Below are positions 34,201 to 42,805 of a stretch of DNA of 64,000 bases, piece by piece (position 1 is the stretch's first letter; every line of letters starts with the position of its first letter). The position numbers were made by a program, and so were the translations under genes. Location: assembly GCF_029846275.1 (NCBI RefSeq), contig NZ_JARVWS010000003.1:496001-560000 (forward strand), written 5' to 3'. Source of the DNA: Nocardioides sp. CER19 (GTDB taxonomy: Bacteria > Actinomycetota > Actinomycetes > Propionibacteriales > Nocardioidaceae). A model generated the notes under the pieces. It did not search any database. It was not told the origin of the DNA and worked only from the letters and a program-made list of their open reading frames with translations.

Positions 34201-34679
34201 CGGCGATCCTGGTCGCTGACGAACGTCATGGCGACCGCACCCCAGGTGTCGGCGCCCTTGCCGCGCAGCAGCTTCTCGACCGGCCGGCCGGTCCGCGGGT
34301 CGTCGACGACGTCGACGGCACCCCGCAGGTAGGAGAGGAGGTTACGCTGGCCGACGCCTCGGGCTCGGCCCGCGACCGCGTCGTTGGAGGCGCCGTTGAA
34401 CTTCGTGTCCGACGGCATCATCAGCGCCGTGTAGGCGTCGAGGATGGTCGACTTCCCGACGCCGGACGCGCCGGAGATCATCGTCGCGTCGCCGTGCAGG
34501 GGGATCCGGGTCAGGCCACCGAAGCCGCCCCAGTTGACCAGCTGCAGCAGCTCGGCGCGCCACTGCACGGTGTCGTCCGCCGGCGTGGCGACGACCTGCT
34601 CGTCGAAGAGCCCGTTGCTGACCGTACCCTCGTCGAACTCCTCGAGCTCGTCCCCGGCCTCGAGCGCGTCGGTGCTCAC
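31203..34679 (-). CDS. jetC: JetC/MksB, SMC-like ATPase of a Wadjet/MksBEF complex
   Basis: The 1158-residue SMC/MukB-like protein has an N-terminal ATPase lobe with Walker A SGASGVGKST (around 69-78). Long coiled coils run from about 300-560 and 680-950, around a hinge region (about 570-680). The C-terminal lobe has signature KSGGESQ (SGGES 1055-1059) and Walker B FAPVFLDEG (LDEG 1090-1093). In Wadjet and MksBEF systems this subunit extrudes DNA loops to detect small circular plasmids or organise the chromosome. The GTG at 34679 overlaps the jetB stop. The open frame above it is a shadow. jetD, usually next, is absent: DUF6458 lies there on the opposite strand. Confidence 0.9.
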   Translation of the reverse strand: MSTDALEAGDELEEFDEGTVSNGLFDEQVVATPADDTVQWRAELLQLVNWGGFGGLTRIPLHGDATMISGASGVGKSTILDAYTALMMPSDTKFNGASNDAVAGRARGVGQRNLLSYLRGAVDVVDDPRTGRPVEKLLRGKGADTWGAVAMTFVSDQDRRFTALRTYYVPRRAARSADVQMQLVTHEGALALETLEVAVPERFHANTLKKLFPGVRVHRTYAEFAAVLHARLGIGANGDGSKALRLLARIQAGNQVRSVDELYKDMVLERPATYAAADRAIEHFDDLDSAYSAMRTEEQKLEVLAPIAGLHERKVAATRRAAELDSYGVTGSGDTPLRLWLLRTHLRLLETAVEENRAARAATAEALASGSSTEAALQSDLEAAKEAHRAAGGSTLQALASSLEQEQVVRADRAGRRAALQERLLPLLEVTGTDAERVEGALDSADAFHALQAEARRWLDGHEAEQDRLTGLRDAAVGRRVPLLQRKDELTRERASLESRAGRVPVVLHELRAEVARASGLSAEELPFVAELIDVAPEEARWRTAIETVLGGSARVMLVPLDRLEEFSQAIDGLRLRGRLTFEGAELDLPDTGPADPERIAGKLLFKDSPFSGWVQQHVSEPARDALCVETADGLAGPGLRVTLAGQTRNGRRGSHGRNDARSIIGFSNEEAIAEVDAELTGLERQLEELDAEVTELGRQVSVLGQRRAAYDAVAVARFDDLDVAGSDERIADIERRRAELLQADDQLNVLERQILDLEARLDSARKLRFGLEQEQKRRSDEHGELVDSEDMVKDRLEAMERAGGVELSEEQAASLTAEFAAAAAPADPDHVDRFTENSQRLAERLRLAVADAEAETKRVDEDLAAIFRTYKLQWDSPNLGATVDSYPDYARILEEIRATGLAERRSEWRRRLTEWSGQDLVPLVGAMAASVEEIEDRLEPINAILRRLEFGAAGDRLRIRLRRLAPAHVQAFMKDLRALSSGSTAELGEADLERRFVDLSRFMQQLRRPEHTVDGTSDRDRLLDVRRHVEISAERYDHLSGELRATYRTLGEKSGGESQELVAFIVGSALRFRLGDEMRSRPRFAPVFLDEGFVKADSEFAGRAVRAWKGLGFQLIIGVPLDKVTGLEPHMDELLAITKNASTHQARITPITEASRG

Positions 34680-35404
34680 TCCTGCTCCTCCTCGGGCTCG
34701 TCGAACAGGTCGGCGTCCTCGGGCTCGGGCGCCTCGGTGCCGTTGGCCCGCTGCAGCGCCTCGAGCAGCTCCTGGAGCAGCTCGAGCGGCAGCAGTGGCT
34801 CGACGGCCTCGCTGATCTCGAACCGGTCCTCGCTGGTGCCGGTGATGAGCAGCCCGGCCTTGGCCAGGCTCGTCACCGCGTTGCGGGCGCGCTTCTCGTC
34901 GCCCGCCTCGTCTGTCGCGTGGGCGGGACGGAAGCTGGCGACGTACTCGACCAGGTCCTCGCGGTCGACGAACACCCGCGACTCCCCCGCCGCCGCGCCC
35001 GCCCGCAGCCGGTCGCGGAGGTGGACGAGGACGAGCGTCTCCTCGCGGCTCCAGGCCGCGTCGTAGAGCATCGTCGGGAAGCGGCTCCCGGTCTCGGAGA
35101 CGGCCTGCCGCTTCCAGGCCACCTCGCGGACCGGGTCGATCTGCAGGTCGAGGAAGAGGTCGTTGAGCCGCGACCGCAGCACGCGCTCGTGCTCGACGAG
35201 CACCTGCCAGTCGCGCGGGTGCGTGCGCGCGCTGATGAACCGCTGCTTGAGCAACGTGACGAGGGCTCGGCGCTGGCGGTACTCCAACCCGCCCTCGTCG
35301 CCCTCCCACAGCGACACCGAGGACGCGTCGGCGAGCTCGGCCTCGAACTCGCCCATCGCCTCCGCGGGCGCGACCTCCGGGGCCCAGTCGTCATCGAGGG
35401 TCAT
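34676..35404 (-). CDS. jetB: JetB/MksE, DUF4194 subunit
   Basis: The 242-residue acidic protein matches the DUF4194 (JetB/MksE) subunit, the KITE-like winged-helix dimer that bridges kleisin and SMC. Characteristic segments are RRALVTLLKQRFISARTHP and LNDLFLDLQIDPVREVAWKR. It has an acidic low-complexity C-terminus (AEPEPEDADLFDEPEEEQE-like), which probably stays flexible. It overlaps jetA by ATGA and jetC by GTGA, so the three subunits are made in a fixed ratio from one transcript. Confidence 0.88.
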   Translation of the reverse strand: MTLDDDWAPEVAPAEAMGEFEAELADASSVSLWEGDEGGLEYRQRRALVTLLKQRFISARTHPRDWQVLVEHERVLRSRLNDLFLDLQIDPVREVAWKRQAVSETGSRFPTMLYDAAWSREETLVLVHLRDRLRAGAAAGESRVFVDREDLVEYVASFRPAHATDEAGDEKRARNAVTSLAKAGLLITGTSEDRFEISEAVEPLLPLELLQELLEALQRANGTEAPEPEDADLFDEPEEEQE

Positions 35405-36894
35405 CGGCTCTTCTCCAGGTCGTGGCCAAGGTCGGGGTCGGGCAGCGGCAGCCGCGGGACGTCGAACGTGCGGCGCGTGCCGTCGGACCGCAGGGCGGCG
35501 TAGGACTCGGTCCGGTCCTCGGTGTCCCAGCCCCGGTCGGCGGCGAGGTGGAGCAGGCCGAAGATCTCGACAGGGCGCCGCAGCGCGGGCTCGAGGGTGT
35601 CGAAGAGCGCGCCGAGGGACGCCGCCGGGTTGGTGCTGGCGAGCGCCGCCTCGAGCCGCTCGCGCAGCGAGGGGAGCTGGGGGCCGCCCTGGGCCATCAG
35701 CGACGACAGCGAGAGCGACGGCGCGTCCTCGGCCGAGGCCAGCGCGATCCGCTCGGGCAGTACGTCGTCCGCCGGGTCGTAGAACCGCTCGCGCAGGTGC
35801 TCGACGGAGGCCCGCGCGGGCAGCAGCGGGACGTCGTGGGTGGCGCGCGGGCCGGTGGTCGCCATCCAGGTCATCAGCTCGGACTCGACCTGGCGCAGCG
35901 TCTGCTCGAGCTCGCGGTCACGGGCGGCGTCGTGCGAGACGATGTACTCCTTGAGCGTCGCCGTCACGCGGGACCGCTGCGCGAGGACGCGGTCGAGCCC
36001 GTCGCGGACGAGCTTCACCGTGCCGCGCAGCTCGGCCCGGTCGGCGTCGCCGAGGAGCCAGCCGGACAGCGGGTGCTCGAGCAGCGCGTTCAGGTCCTCG
36101 CGCAGCTGGGTGACGAGCGCGTCGTCGCGCAGCAGCGCGAAGGCACCCTCGAACGCGCGCCCCTCCTGGGTGGCGGTCATCAGGGCGTCGGCGCGGGCGA
36201 GGTACTCGTCGATCACCTGGCCCGCAGGCCGGTCCTCGGCGCGGAAGGCCGCGAGGATCTCGGCGCGGATCTGCCCGAACCGCTCGTCGACGCGCGCGAA
36301 GTCGCTCGGCAGGGCGGAGATCAGGGAGAGCAGCTCGGTGAAGCCCTCGAGCATGTAGTCCTCGGTCGCGCTGACCATCTCAGCGCCGTCCACCAGACGG
36401 TCGCGCTCAGCCTGCAGCCGGGCGATCTCGGTGTTGAGGATGGTCACCCGGGCGGAGCGGTCAGGGTTGGCCTCCGAGTTGAACCTGCGGACCGTGCCGA
36501 GGATGGTGGCGATCCGGTGCTCGCTCAGCGTGGCGCGGTCCCGCGACAGCGTCTTCACGAGCTCGAGCGCCTGCTGGGCGTAGGAGGTCAGGGAGTAGAC
36601 CTCCTGGTCGGTCTCGTCGAGCGAGCGCACCAGCCACTGCCCGCGCATCCAGCGCTGGCAGAGCTCCTTGCCGTTGCCGGTCGGCACCTCCGACTCGCCG
36701 GCCAGCCTCATCTCGGCGAGGTGCTCCTCGACCTGGGTGTGCAGCCGCGCGGTCGGGATGGGCCTGTTGTTGCGGCCGAAGGCGGCCCGGAAGATCGTGA
36801 TGACGACGGGCGCCTGCCGCTGGTGGAGCAGCGTCAGCGTGGGCTGGGCGAAGGCGGCCTTGACGCGCGCCAGCTCGCCCGCGATCTCGCTCAT
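35401..36894 (-). CDS. jetA: JetA/MksF, DUF3375 kleisin-like subunit
   Basis: The 497-residue protein matches DUF3375 (JetA/MksF), the kleisin of the complex. It opens with the winged-helix region AFAQPTLTLLHQRQAPVVIT and FRAAFGRNNRPIPTARLHTQ. Long helices follow (about 120-350), with a C-terminal part including VEIFGLLHLAADRGWDTED. Length fits the family (about 480-500). GGGGGAG lies 6 nt before the ATG. It is the first gene of jetABC, just downstream of a strong hairpin that should isolate the operon from the sugar genes. Confidence 0.9.
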   Translation of the reverse strand: MSEIAGELARVKAAFAQPTLTLLHQRQAPVVITIFRAAFGRNNRPIPTARLHTQVEEHLAEMRLAGESEVPTGNGKELCQRWMRGQWLVRSLDETDQEVYSLTSYAQQALELVKTLSRDRATLSEHRIATILGTVRRFNSEANPDRSARVTILNTEIARLQAERDRLVDGAEMVSATEDYMLEGFTELLSLISALPSDFARVDERFGQIRAEILAAFRAEDRPAGQVIDEYLARADALMTATQEGRAFEGAFALLRDDALVTQLREDLNALLEHPLSGWLLGDADRAELRGTVKLVRDGLDRVLAQRSRVTATLKEYIVSHDAARDRELEQTLRQVESELMTWMATTGPRATHDVPLLPARASVEHLRERFYDPADDVLPERIALASAEDAPSLSLSSLMAQGGPQLPSLRERLEAALASTNPAASLGALFDTLEPALRRPVEIFGLLHLAADRGWDTEDRTESYAALRSDGTRRTFDVPRLPLPDPDLGHDLEKSR

Positions 36895-36962
36895 CCATCT
36901 CCCCCCAGGTCGGTGCGAGGCGCAAGCATTCCAGAGGGCTCCGACGAGGCCGGAATTGGTGT

Positions 36963-37002
36963 CCCCGGGGGCGGGCGGACTCGGGACCGCCCGCCCCCGG
37001 GG
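36963..37002 (-). terminator. Terminator after the beta-glucoside operon
   Basis: A perfect 16-bp stem (arms 36963-36978 and 36987-37002, CCCCGGGGGCGGGCGG) with an 8-nt loop lies 7 bp past the GH3 stop. It separates that operon from jetABC on the same strand. Confidence 0.75.
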
Positions 37003-37009
37003 AGTCTTG

Positions 37010-39430
37010 TCAGCCGGCGACGACCTCGGCGGTCACCCGGCGCGGGTCGGCCGTCGTCACACGGTGTACGTCGCCCGTGAACCGCACGAGCGCGCGGTCG
37101 ACCCGGTGGCCGACCACCGGCGCGGCCGCGGCCGACGCAGCGGCCGCGCTCTCCGCGATGCCCTCGGCGACGGCGGTGGCGACCTTCTCGCCGGCGGAGG
37201 CCGCGACCCAGACCTCGACGTCGCCCGGCTCGACCACCCGGGTCAGCGACCGGTCGGAGAACGCCAGCCGCGTGGCGGGCACGGCGAACCGGACGACCGC
37301 CGACTCGCCGGGACCCAGCGTCACCCGCTCGTAGCCGAGCAGCTGCGAGACGGGCCGGACGACCGAGCCGAGCAGGTCGCGGCCGTAGAGCTGGACGACG
37401 TCGGTGCCGGCGACCCGGCCGATGTTGCTGACCCGCACGCTGACCTGGAAGGTCCCGTCCGTCGCCACCGACTCGTCGGCCGACAGCTCGCTGTAGGCGA
37501 ACGACGTGTACGACAGGCCGAAGCCGAACGGCCGGACCGGGGTCGGGTCGGTCGACGTGACCTCCGACGGGCCGCCGAGCAGCGGCTGGAGGTAGGAGTA
37601 CGGCTGCGCACCGGACGTCCGGGGCAGGCTCACCGGGAGCCGGCCCGACGGGTTCACCGCGCCGGTGAGCACGTCGGCGATCGCCGGACCGCCCTCCTCG
37701 CCGGGGAAGAACGCCTGGAGCACGGCCGCGGGCTTCTCGCTGGTCGAGTCCGTCGTGACCCCGTCCAGCGCCCAGCCGATGGCGTAGGGACGGCCGGTGA
37801 CGAGCACCAGCACGACCGGCGTACCCGTCGCGACGACCGCCTCGACCAGCTCGCGCTGGACGCCCGGCAACTCGAGCGACTCGGCGTCGTTGCCCTCGCC
37901 GACCGTGCCACGGCCGAACAGGCCGGCCTGGTCACCCATGACGAGCACGGCGACGTCCGCCGCACCGGCCGCCTCGACCGCGGCCGGGAAGCCGGTGCGG
38001 TCCTCGCCCTCGACCTCGCAGCCGGGGACGACGGTCAGCGTCGCCTCGGGCAGCTGCTCGCGCAGCGCCTCGGCGATCGTCGGCACCTCGAAGCCGAGCG
38101 GGACGTCCGGCTGGTGCGCGAGCACGTGGTTGGCGAACGAGTAGCAGCCCATGAGCGCCTCGGAGCGGTCGGCGTTGGGGCCGATGACGGCCACGCGTGC
38201 CGGCGCCCCGGCACCGCTGCGGAGCGGCAGCACGCCGTCGTTCGACAGCAGCACGACCGACTCGGCGGCGAGCCGGCGGGCCAGCTCGCGGTGCCGCGGC
38301 GTGTCGAGGTCGATGACGGCAGGCGGGGCGCCCAGCCGGTCCGCGAAGTCGGCGTCGAGCAGGCCGAGCTCCTCCTTCTGCGCCAGCGCACGGAGCACGG
38401 CCCGGTCGACGAGCGCCTCGTCGACCTCGCCGGACCGGATCAGCTCCGCCAGCGGTTCGAGGTAGGCGTCACCGCTCGGCAGCTCCACGTCGACGCCGGC
38501 CTCGAGGGCCAGCGCCGCGGCGCGACCTCGGTCGGCCGCCACCGCGTGCATGACAGTGAGGAACGCGACGCCGAAGTAGTCGGCGACGACGACGCCGTCG
38601 AAGCCCCACGTGTCTCGCAGCAGCTCGGTGAGGTACTCCGTCGAGCCGTGCAGCGGCACGCCGTCGACGTCGTTGTAGGCGGCCATGACCGACTTCACGC
38701 CGCCGTCGAGCACCGCCATCTCGAAGGGTGGCAGGAACACGTCGGCGATCTCCCGCGGCCCCGCGGACACCGGTGCATGGTTGCGGCCCGCGCGCGAGCC
38801 GGAGTAGGCGACGAAGTGCTTCAGCGTCGCGTGCACGCCTGCCGACTGGAGACCCTTGACGTACGACGTGCCGATGGTGCCGACCAGGTAGGGGTCCTCT
38901 CCGATCGCCTCCTCCGTGCGTCCCCAGCGGGGGTCGCGGATGACGTCGAGCACCGGCGCGAGGCCCTGGTGGATGCCGAGAGCGTTCATGTCGGCGCCGA
39001 TCTGGGCGGCCATCTCCTCGACCAGCGCGGGGTCGAACGAGGCGCCCCAGGCCAGCGGCGTCGGGAACGTCGCCGCCTTCCAGGCAGCCAGGCCGGTCAG
39101 GCACTCCTCGTGGACCAGCGCCGGGATGCCCAGCTGCGTCTCCGCGACGAGCCGGCGCTGCTCCTCCCACAGCCACGACGCCCGGTCGGCCGGGTCGACC
39201 GGCCGGGTGCCGTAGACACGGGTGTAGTGGCCGATGCCGTGCTCGGTGATCTCGGACAGCTTGCCCGAGCGGGCGTTGTTCATCTCGCCGGCCATCGGCG
39301 CGACGACCTCGCCACCGTGGTCGAGCCAGTAGCCCACGATCTGCGCGAGCTTCTCCTCCAACGTCATCCTGGCGTGGAGGTCGCGCACCCGCTCCGAGAC
39401 GAGCGGTTGGGCGCGAAGGGATCCGGTCAC
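37010..39430 (-). CDS. Glycoside hydrolase family 3 beta-glucosidase
   Basis: The 806-residue enzyme has the GH3 N-terminal TIM-barrel domain (about 15-330) with the KHF motif (204-206) and the nucleophile Asp284 in VVVADYFGV. The C-terminal alpha/beta sandwich (about 370-600) begins LSNDGVLPLRS and is followed by a fibronectin-III-like domain (about 690-760, PFGFGLSYTSFAYS at its start). No signal peptide, so it is cytosolic and should cleave imported beta-linked di- or oligosaccharides. The GTG start is 28 bp below the permease stop, placing it last in the sugar operon. The exact glycoside is not determinable. Confidence 0.92.
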   Translation of the reverse strand: MTGSLRAQPLVSERVRDLHARMTLEEKLAQIVGYWLDHGGEVVAPMAGEMNNARSGKLSEITEHGIGHYTRVYGTRPVDPADRASWLWEEQRRLVAETQLGIPALVHEECLTGLAAWKAATFPTPLAWGASFDPALVEEMAAQIGADMNALGIHQGLAPVLDVIRDPRWGRTEEAIGEDPYLVGTIGTSYVKGLQSAGVHATLKHFVAYSGSRAGRNHAPVSAGPREIADVFLPPFEMAVLDGGVKSVMAAYNDVDGVPLHGSTEYLTELLRDTWGFDGVVVADYFGVAFLTVMHAVAADRGRAAALALEAGVDVELPSGDAYLEPLAELIRSGEVDEALVDRAVLRALAQKEELGLLDADFADRLGAPPAVIDLDTPRHRELARRLAAESVVLLSNDGVLPLRSGAGAPARVAVIGPNADRSEALMGCYSFANHVLAHQPDVPLGFEVPTIAEALREQLPEATLTVVPGCEVEGEDRTGFPAAVEAAGAADVAVLVMGDQAGLFGRGTVGEGNDAESLELPGVQRELVEAVVATGTPVVLVLVTGRPYAIGWALDGVTTDSTSEKPAAVLQAFFPGEEGGPAIADVLTGAVNPSGRLPVSLPRTSGAQPYSYLQPLLGGPSEVTSTDPTPVRPFGFGLSYTSFAYSELSADESVATDGTFQVSVRVSNIGRVAGTDVVQLYGRDLLGSVVRPVSQLLGYERVTLGPGESAVVRFAVPATRLAFSDRSLTRVVEPGDVEVWVAASAGEKVATAVAEGIAESAAAASAAAAPVVGHRVDRALVRFTGDVHRVTTADPRRVTAEVVAG

Positions 39431-39458
39431 TGTTGCGGCTTTCTTCTCAGGTGGGGGG

Positions 39459-40322
39459 TCAGCCCTTGACCGCGCCCTGCAGGCCGCTGACGATGCGGCG
39501 CTGGAGTGCGAGGAAGAGGATCAGGGCGGGGATCATCGAGAGCGTGGTGAACGCCAGCACGCCGGCCGTGTCGGCCGAGTGCTCGGTCGAGAAGTCGGCC
39601 ACGCCGAGCGGCAGGGTCCGCATGTCGCCCTGCAGCAGCAGGAGCGGCAGCAGGTAGGCGTTCCACGACCCGACGAAGGCGAGCACGCCGACGGTGATCA
39701 GGCCCGGAGCCGACAGCGGCAGCAGGATCCGCCAGAAGAGGCCGATCCGCGAGGTGCCGTCGATCATCGCGGCCTCCTCCAGCTCCTTGGGCAGCGCCAT
39801 CAGGAACGGGCGGAGGATCACCACGGTCATCGGCAGCGCGAACGCCGCCTGCGGGAGCGCGACGCCCCACCACGTGTTCCCCATGCTGAGGTTGCGGGTC
39901 ACGATGATGAAGAGCGGGATGATCGCGACGGCCGCCGGGAAGAGCAGGCCGAGCACGAACACCATGAACATCGGCTCCCTGCCCTTGAACTGGTAGCGCG
40001 CCAGCGGGTACGCCGCCATCACGCCGAAGATCACCGTCACCACCGTCGTGATGGCCGCGATCGCCGTCGAGTTGAGCGCGTAGTGCCAGAACGAGGAGTT
40101 CGTGAGCACACCCTTGTAGTTGCTGAAGACCCACGGGTCCGGCAGCGCCGAGGGCTTGTCGGCGATCTGGGCGTTGGTGCGGAACCCGCCGAGGGCGCCG
40201 TACAGCACCGGGCCGACCGTGATCGCGACGACGATCAGCGCGATCAGGTAGACCAGCGGGCTGCCACCACCGAAGGTGTGGCCGCGGCCGCGCTTGGGCC
40301 GCCGTGCGACTGCGTCGCTCAT
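39459..40322 (-). CDS. Carbohydrate ABC transporter permease (MalG-like)
   Basis: The 287-residue inner-membrane permease has six helices and the EAA loop EEAAMIDGTSRIGLFWRILL (about 182-201), which docks on the transporter ATPase. An N-terminal basic segment precedes helix 1 (LVYLIALIVVAITVGPVLYG). Its ATG overlaps the upstream permease stop as ATGA. As usual for actinobacterial CUT1 importers no ATPase is encoded locally, so a shared MsiK-type ATPase elsewhere is expected (family knowledge). Confidence 0.92.
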   Translation of the reverse strand: MSDAVARRPKRGRGHTFGGGSPLVYLIALIVVAITVGPVLYGALGGFRTNAQIADKPSALPDPWVFSNYKGVLTNSSFWHYALNSTAIAAITTVVTVIFGVMAAYPLARYQFKGREPMFMVFVLGLLFPAAVAIIPLFIIVTRNLSMGNTWWGVALPQAAFALPMTVVILRPFLMALPKELEEAAMIDGTSRIGLFWRILLPLSAPGLITVGVLAFVGSWNAYLLPLLLLQGDMRTLPLGVADFSTEHSADTAGVLAFTTLSMIPALILFLALQRRIVSGLQGAVKG

Positions 40323-41347
40323 CGGACCGCCTCCTTCCGTGACTTCCGAGACGCCTTGCGGGAGTCGTCCAGCGTGTCGCGACGGAGGACGAAGAACTGG
40401 TAGGTGATCGCCATGACGAACGCGATGACGAAGAGGATCACCGACGCCGCGCCGGCGATGCCGTAGTTGTGGCTCTTGGTGCCCTGCTCGACGAGGTACG
40501 TCGCCATGGTGGTCGTGGCGTTGGCGGGGCCGCCGCCGGTGAGGATCCAGACCATGTCGAAGAGCTGGAGCGAGCCGATCATCGACAGGAAGCACCAGGT
40601 GCGGATGGTGGGGCCGAGCAGCGGGATGGTGATCTTGCGCTGCACCTGCCACCAGGAGGCACCGTCGAGCTGCGCCGACTCGTAGAGCTCCTCGGGGACG
40701 CTCTGCAGGCCGGCGAGGAAGAGGATCACGGCGAGGCCGAGGTACTTCCAGGTCAGCACGGCGAGGACCGTCCAGAGGGCGTACTCGGGCGTGCCCAGGA
40801 AGCCCTGCTCCGGACCGTGCAGGCCGACCTTGCCGAGGAGGGCGTCGACCGTGCCGTACTGCGGCTGCAGCAGCTGGAACCACACGACACCGGCGATGAC
40901 CTCGGCCAGGACGTACGGCACGAAGATGATCGTGCGCAGGACGCCCTGGCCCCACATCTTGCGGTTGAGCAGGAGCGCGATGCCGAGGCCCAGCGGGAGC
41001 TGCACCGCGATCGAGCCGCCCACGATGATCAGGTTGTGGACGATCGCGGACGTGAACGCATCGTCCTGGAGGACGAGCTTGTAGTTGTCCAGGCCCACGA
41101 AGTTGCTGAGGGGGCCGAAGCCCTTCCACTTGTACAGCGAGAACCGGACGGCCGTGAAGACCGGCCACGCCACGAACACGGCCATGAGGGCCAGTGCGGG
41201 CGTCACGAACAGAGCGATCTCCAGACGCTTGCGCCAGGCGTCCGAGCGGCCTCCGGGCCGCGTCGGACGACCGGTTGCCCGGCGTGCGCTCGCACGCCGG
41301 GCAACCTGGGCGTCGTGTCCGGACACCGCGGGAGCGGTTTCCGTCAC
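40319..41347 (-). CDS. Carbohydrate ABC transporter permease (MalF-like)
   Basis: The 342-residue permease has a 40-residue basic N-terminus, six helices and the EAA loop YESAQLDGASWWQVQRKITI (about 222-241). Helix 1 is IALFVTPALALMAVFVAWPV, the standard MalF/UgpA opening. The GTG at 41347 lies 8 bp from the stop of the binding protein gene. With the MalG-like partner it forms the membrane channel of a CUT1-type sugar importer. Confidence 0.92.
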   Translation of the reverse strand: MTETAPAVSGHDAQVARRASARRATGRPTRPGGRSDAWRKRLEIALFVTPALALMAVFVAWPVFTAVRFSLYKWKGFGPLSNFVGLDNYKLVLQDDAFTSAIVHNLIIVGGSIAVQLPLGLGIALLLNRKMWGQGVLRTIIFVPYVLAEVIAGVVWFQLLQPQYGTVDALLGKVGLHGPEQGFLGTPEYALWTVLAVLTWKYLGLAVILFLAGLQSVPEELYESAQLDGASWWQVQRKITIPLLGPTIRTWCFLSMIGSLQLFDMVWILTGGGPANATTTMATYLVEQGTKSHNYGIAGAASVILFVIAFVMAITYQFFVLRRDTLDDSRKASRKSRKEAVR

Positions 41348-41354
41348 TTCAGCT

Positions 41355-42656
41355 TCACTTCTCCTGGTCAGCGGCCTTCTGCGTGGCGTCGACGACGTCC
41401 TGCGAAGAGGCCTTGCCCGCGAACAGCAGGGCGATCGAGTCGTTCATCGCGTTGCCGATCGACGTGCCGAAGGCGGTGTCGAAGTACAGCTGGATGAACG
41501 GGGACGAGTCACGCACCTGCAGCAGCTGGGCGAGGGCCGGGTCCTTGACGGCGCTGGTCGCGGCCGGGTTGGTCGGCAGACCCATGTCGTTCTGGGCGAA
41601 GCCGGTCTGGACCTCGTCCGAGAGCAGGTACTTCACGAAGTCGACCGCCACGGCGGGGGCCTTCTCCGAGACGCCCCACGCGTCGCCACCACCGAGCTGG
41701 GCGGCGGGGTCACCCGCGCCACCGTCGACCGACGGGAACGGGAACCAGCCCGTGTCCTCGCCGAGGCCCTTCTTGTCGGCCGTGAGGCCCTGCATGACGC
41801 CGGGCTCCCAGTGGCCCGCGAGCTCCATGGCGACCTTGCCGGTGGCCAGGAGGCCGGAGGCCGAGGTCGGACCGCTCTGGGCGGGCGTGGAGAGGAAGCC
41901 GGCGTTGAACGGCTTCTTGGCGATGATGTCCTTGAGGGTGTCACCGGCCTTGACGAAGCACTGGTCCGAGAAGTCCAGGCTCCGGACGGCCTTCTGGAGC
42001 ACGTCCTGCGAGCACTGGCGCAGCGCGGTGTAGTACCAGTAGTGCGCGGCGGGCCACTTGTCGCCGGCGCCGACGGAGACCGGGGTGATGCCCGCGGCCT
42101 TCAGCTTGTCGATGTCGGAGAACCACTCGTCGAGCGTCTTCGGCGTGCCGGTGATGCCGGCCTTGGCGAAGAGCGACTTGTTGTACCAGAAGCCGACGAC
42201 GCCCATGGAGAACGGCAGGGCGTAGGTCTTGCCGTCGACCTGCCAGCCGGCGACGTTGCCGCCGAGCTTGGAGATGACGTCGGCGGCGTCCTTCGAGAGG
42301 TCCTTGGTGAGGCCGGCCTCGACGTGGTCGGCGAGCTCGCCGCCACCGCGCTCCATGTAGATGTCCGGAGCGTCACCGCTCTGGAAGGCAGCGTCGAGCT
42401 TGGTCAGCATGTCCTCGTGCTGCATCGCGCTGATCTTGATGTCGACGTTCGGGTGAGTCTTCTCGAAGTCGGCCGCGACCTTCTCGTAGTAGCTCTTGCC
42501 CGGGTCGTTGTTCGAGTTGTGCCACCACGTGATCGTGGTCTTGCCGCCGCTCGAGCTCTTGTCGCTCGAGTCGCTGCCGCCACAAGCGGCGGTGGTGAGC
42601 AGCACGCCGGCACACAGAGCGGCCAGCACCGCTGCGCCTCGTGTCTTCCTCGCCAT
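41355..42656 (-). CDS. Sugar ABC transporter substrate-binding lipoprotein
   Basis: The 433-residue protein has a lipoprotein signal peptide with the lipobox LLTTAAC (lipidated Cys25), so it is anchored outside the membrane. It then has the two-lobed binding-protein fold: TITWWHNSNNDPGKSYYEKV near the start and PDIYMERGGGELADHVEAG. A serine-rich linker follows the Cys. It should capture a sugar, probably a beta-glucoside given the GH3 gene downstream. I chose the ATG at 42656, which starts directly at the signal peptide. Longer upstream sequence runs into the operator region. Confidence 0.92.
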   Translation of the reverse strand: MARKTRGAAVLAALCAGVLLTTAACGGSDSSDKSSSGGKTTITWWHNSNNDPGKSYYEKVAADFEKTHPNVDIKISAMQHEDMLTKLDAAFQSGDAPDIYMERGGGELADHVEAGLTKDLSKDAADVISKLGGNVAGWQVDGKTYALPFSMGVVGFWYNKSLFAKAGITGTPKTLDEWFSDIDKLKAAGITPVSVGAGDKWPAAHYWYYTALRQCSQDVLQKAVRSLDFSDQCFVKAGDTLKDIIAKKPFNAGFLSTPAQSGPTSASGLLATGKVAMELAGHWEPGVMQGLTADKKGLGEDTGWFPFPSVDGGAGDPAAQLGGGDAWGVSEKAPAVAVDFVKYLLSDEVQTGFAQNDMGLPTNPAATSAVKDPALAQLLQVRDSSPFIQLYFDTAFGTSIGNAMNDSIALLFAGKASSQDVVDATQKAADQEK

Positions 42657-42740
42657 GGGGACCCCTTTTTCTGTTTCGGACGGGTTGTGACGCTCAGCAC
42701 GCGTCGAGCGCCGAGACTCCCAGACCGAGATAGCCATGTC

Positions 42741-42760
42741 AATCGTTGTCGATAACGATT
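42741..42760. promoter_or_regulatory. LacI-type operator
   Basis: AATCGTTGTCGATAACGATT is 20 bp and matches its reverse complement at 18 of 20 positions, typical of LacI-family operators. It lies between the divergent binding-protein and lacI genes and is conspicuously AT-rich for this genome, so the LacI protein encoded at 42806 is the likely ligand. Confidence 0.75.
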
Positions 42761-42792
42761 TCGTAATCGTCGTCACATGCGGCCTGATGGGC

Positions 42793-42798
42793 TAACGT
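42793..42798 (+). promoter_or_regulatory. -10 box of the lacI gene, leaderless
   Basis: TAACGT ends 7 nt before the GTG at 42806 with no ribosome site between. The operator at 42741-42760 is just upstream, so the repressor may also control itself. Confidence 0.5.
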
Positions 42799-42805
42799 CT
42801 GCGCC

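Noticed and set aside
31203..36894. Plain RecN/SbcC repair protein instead of JetC
   Set aside because: The DUF3375 and DUF4194 partners overlap it in the order of Wadjet/MksBEF operons.
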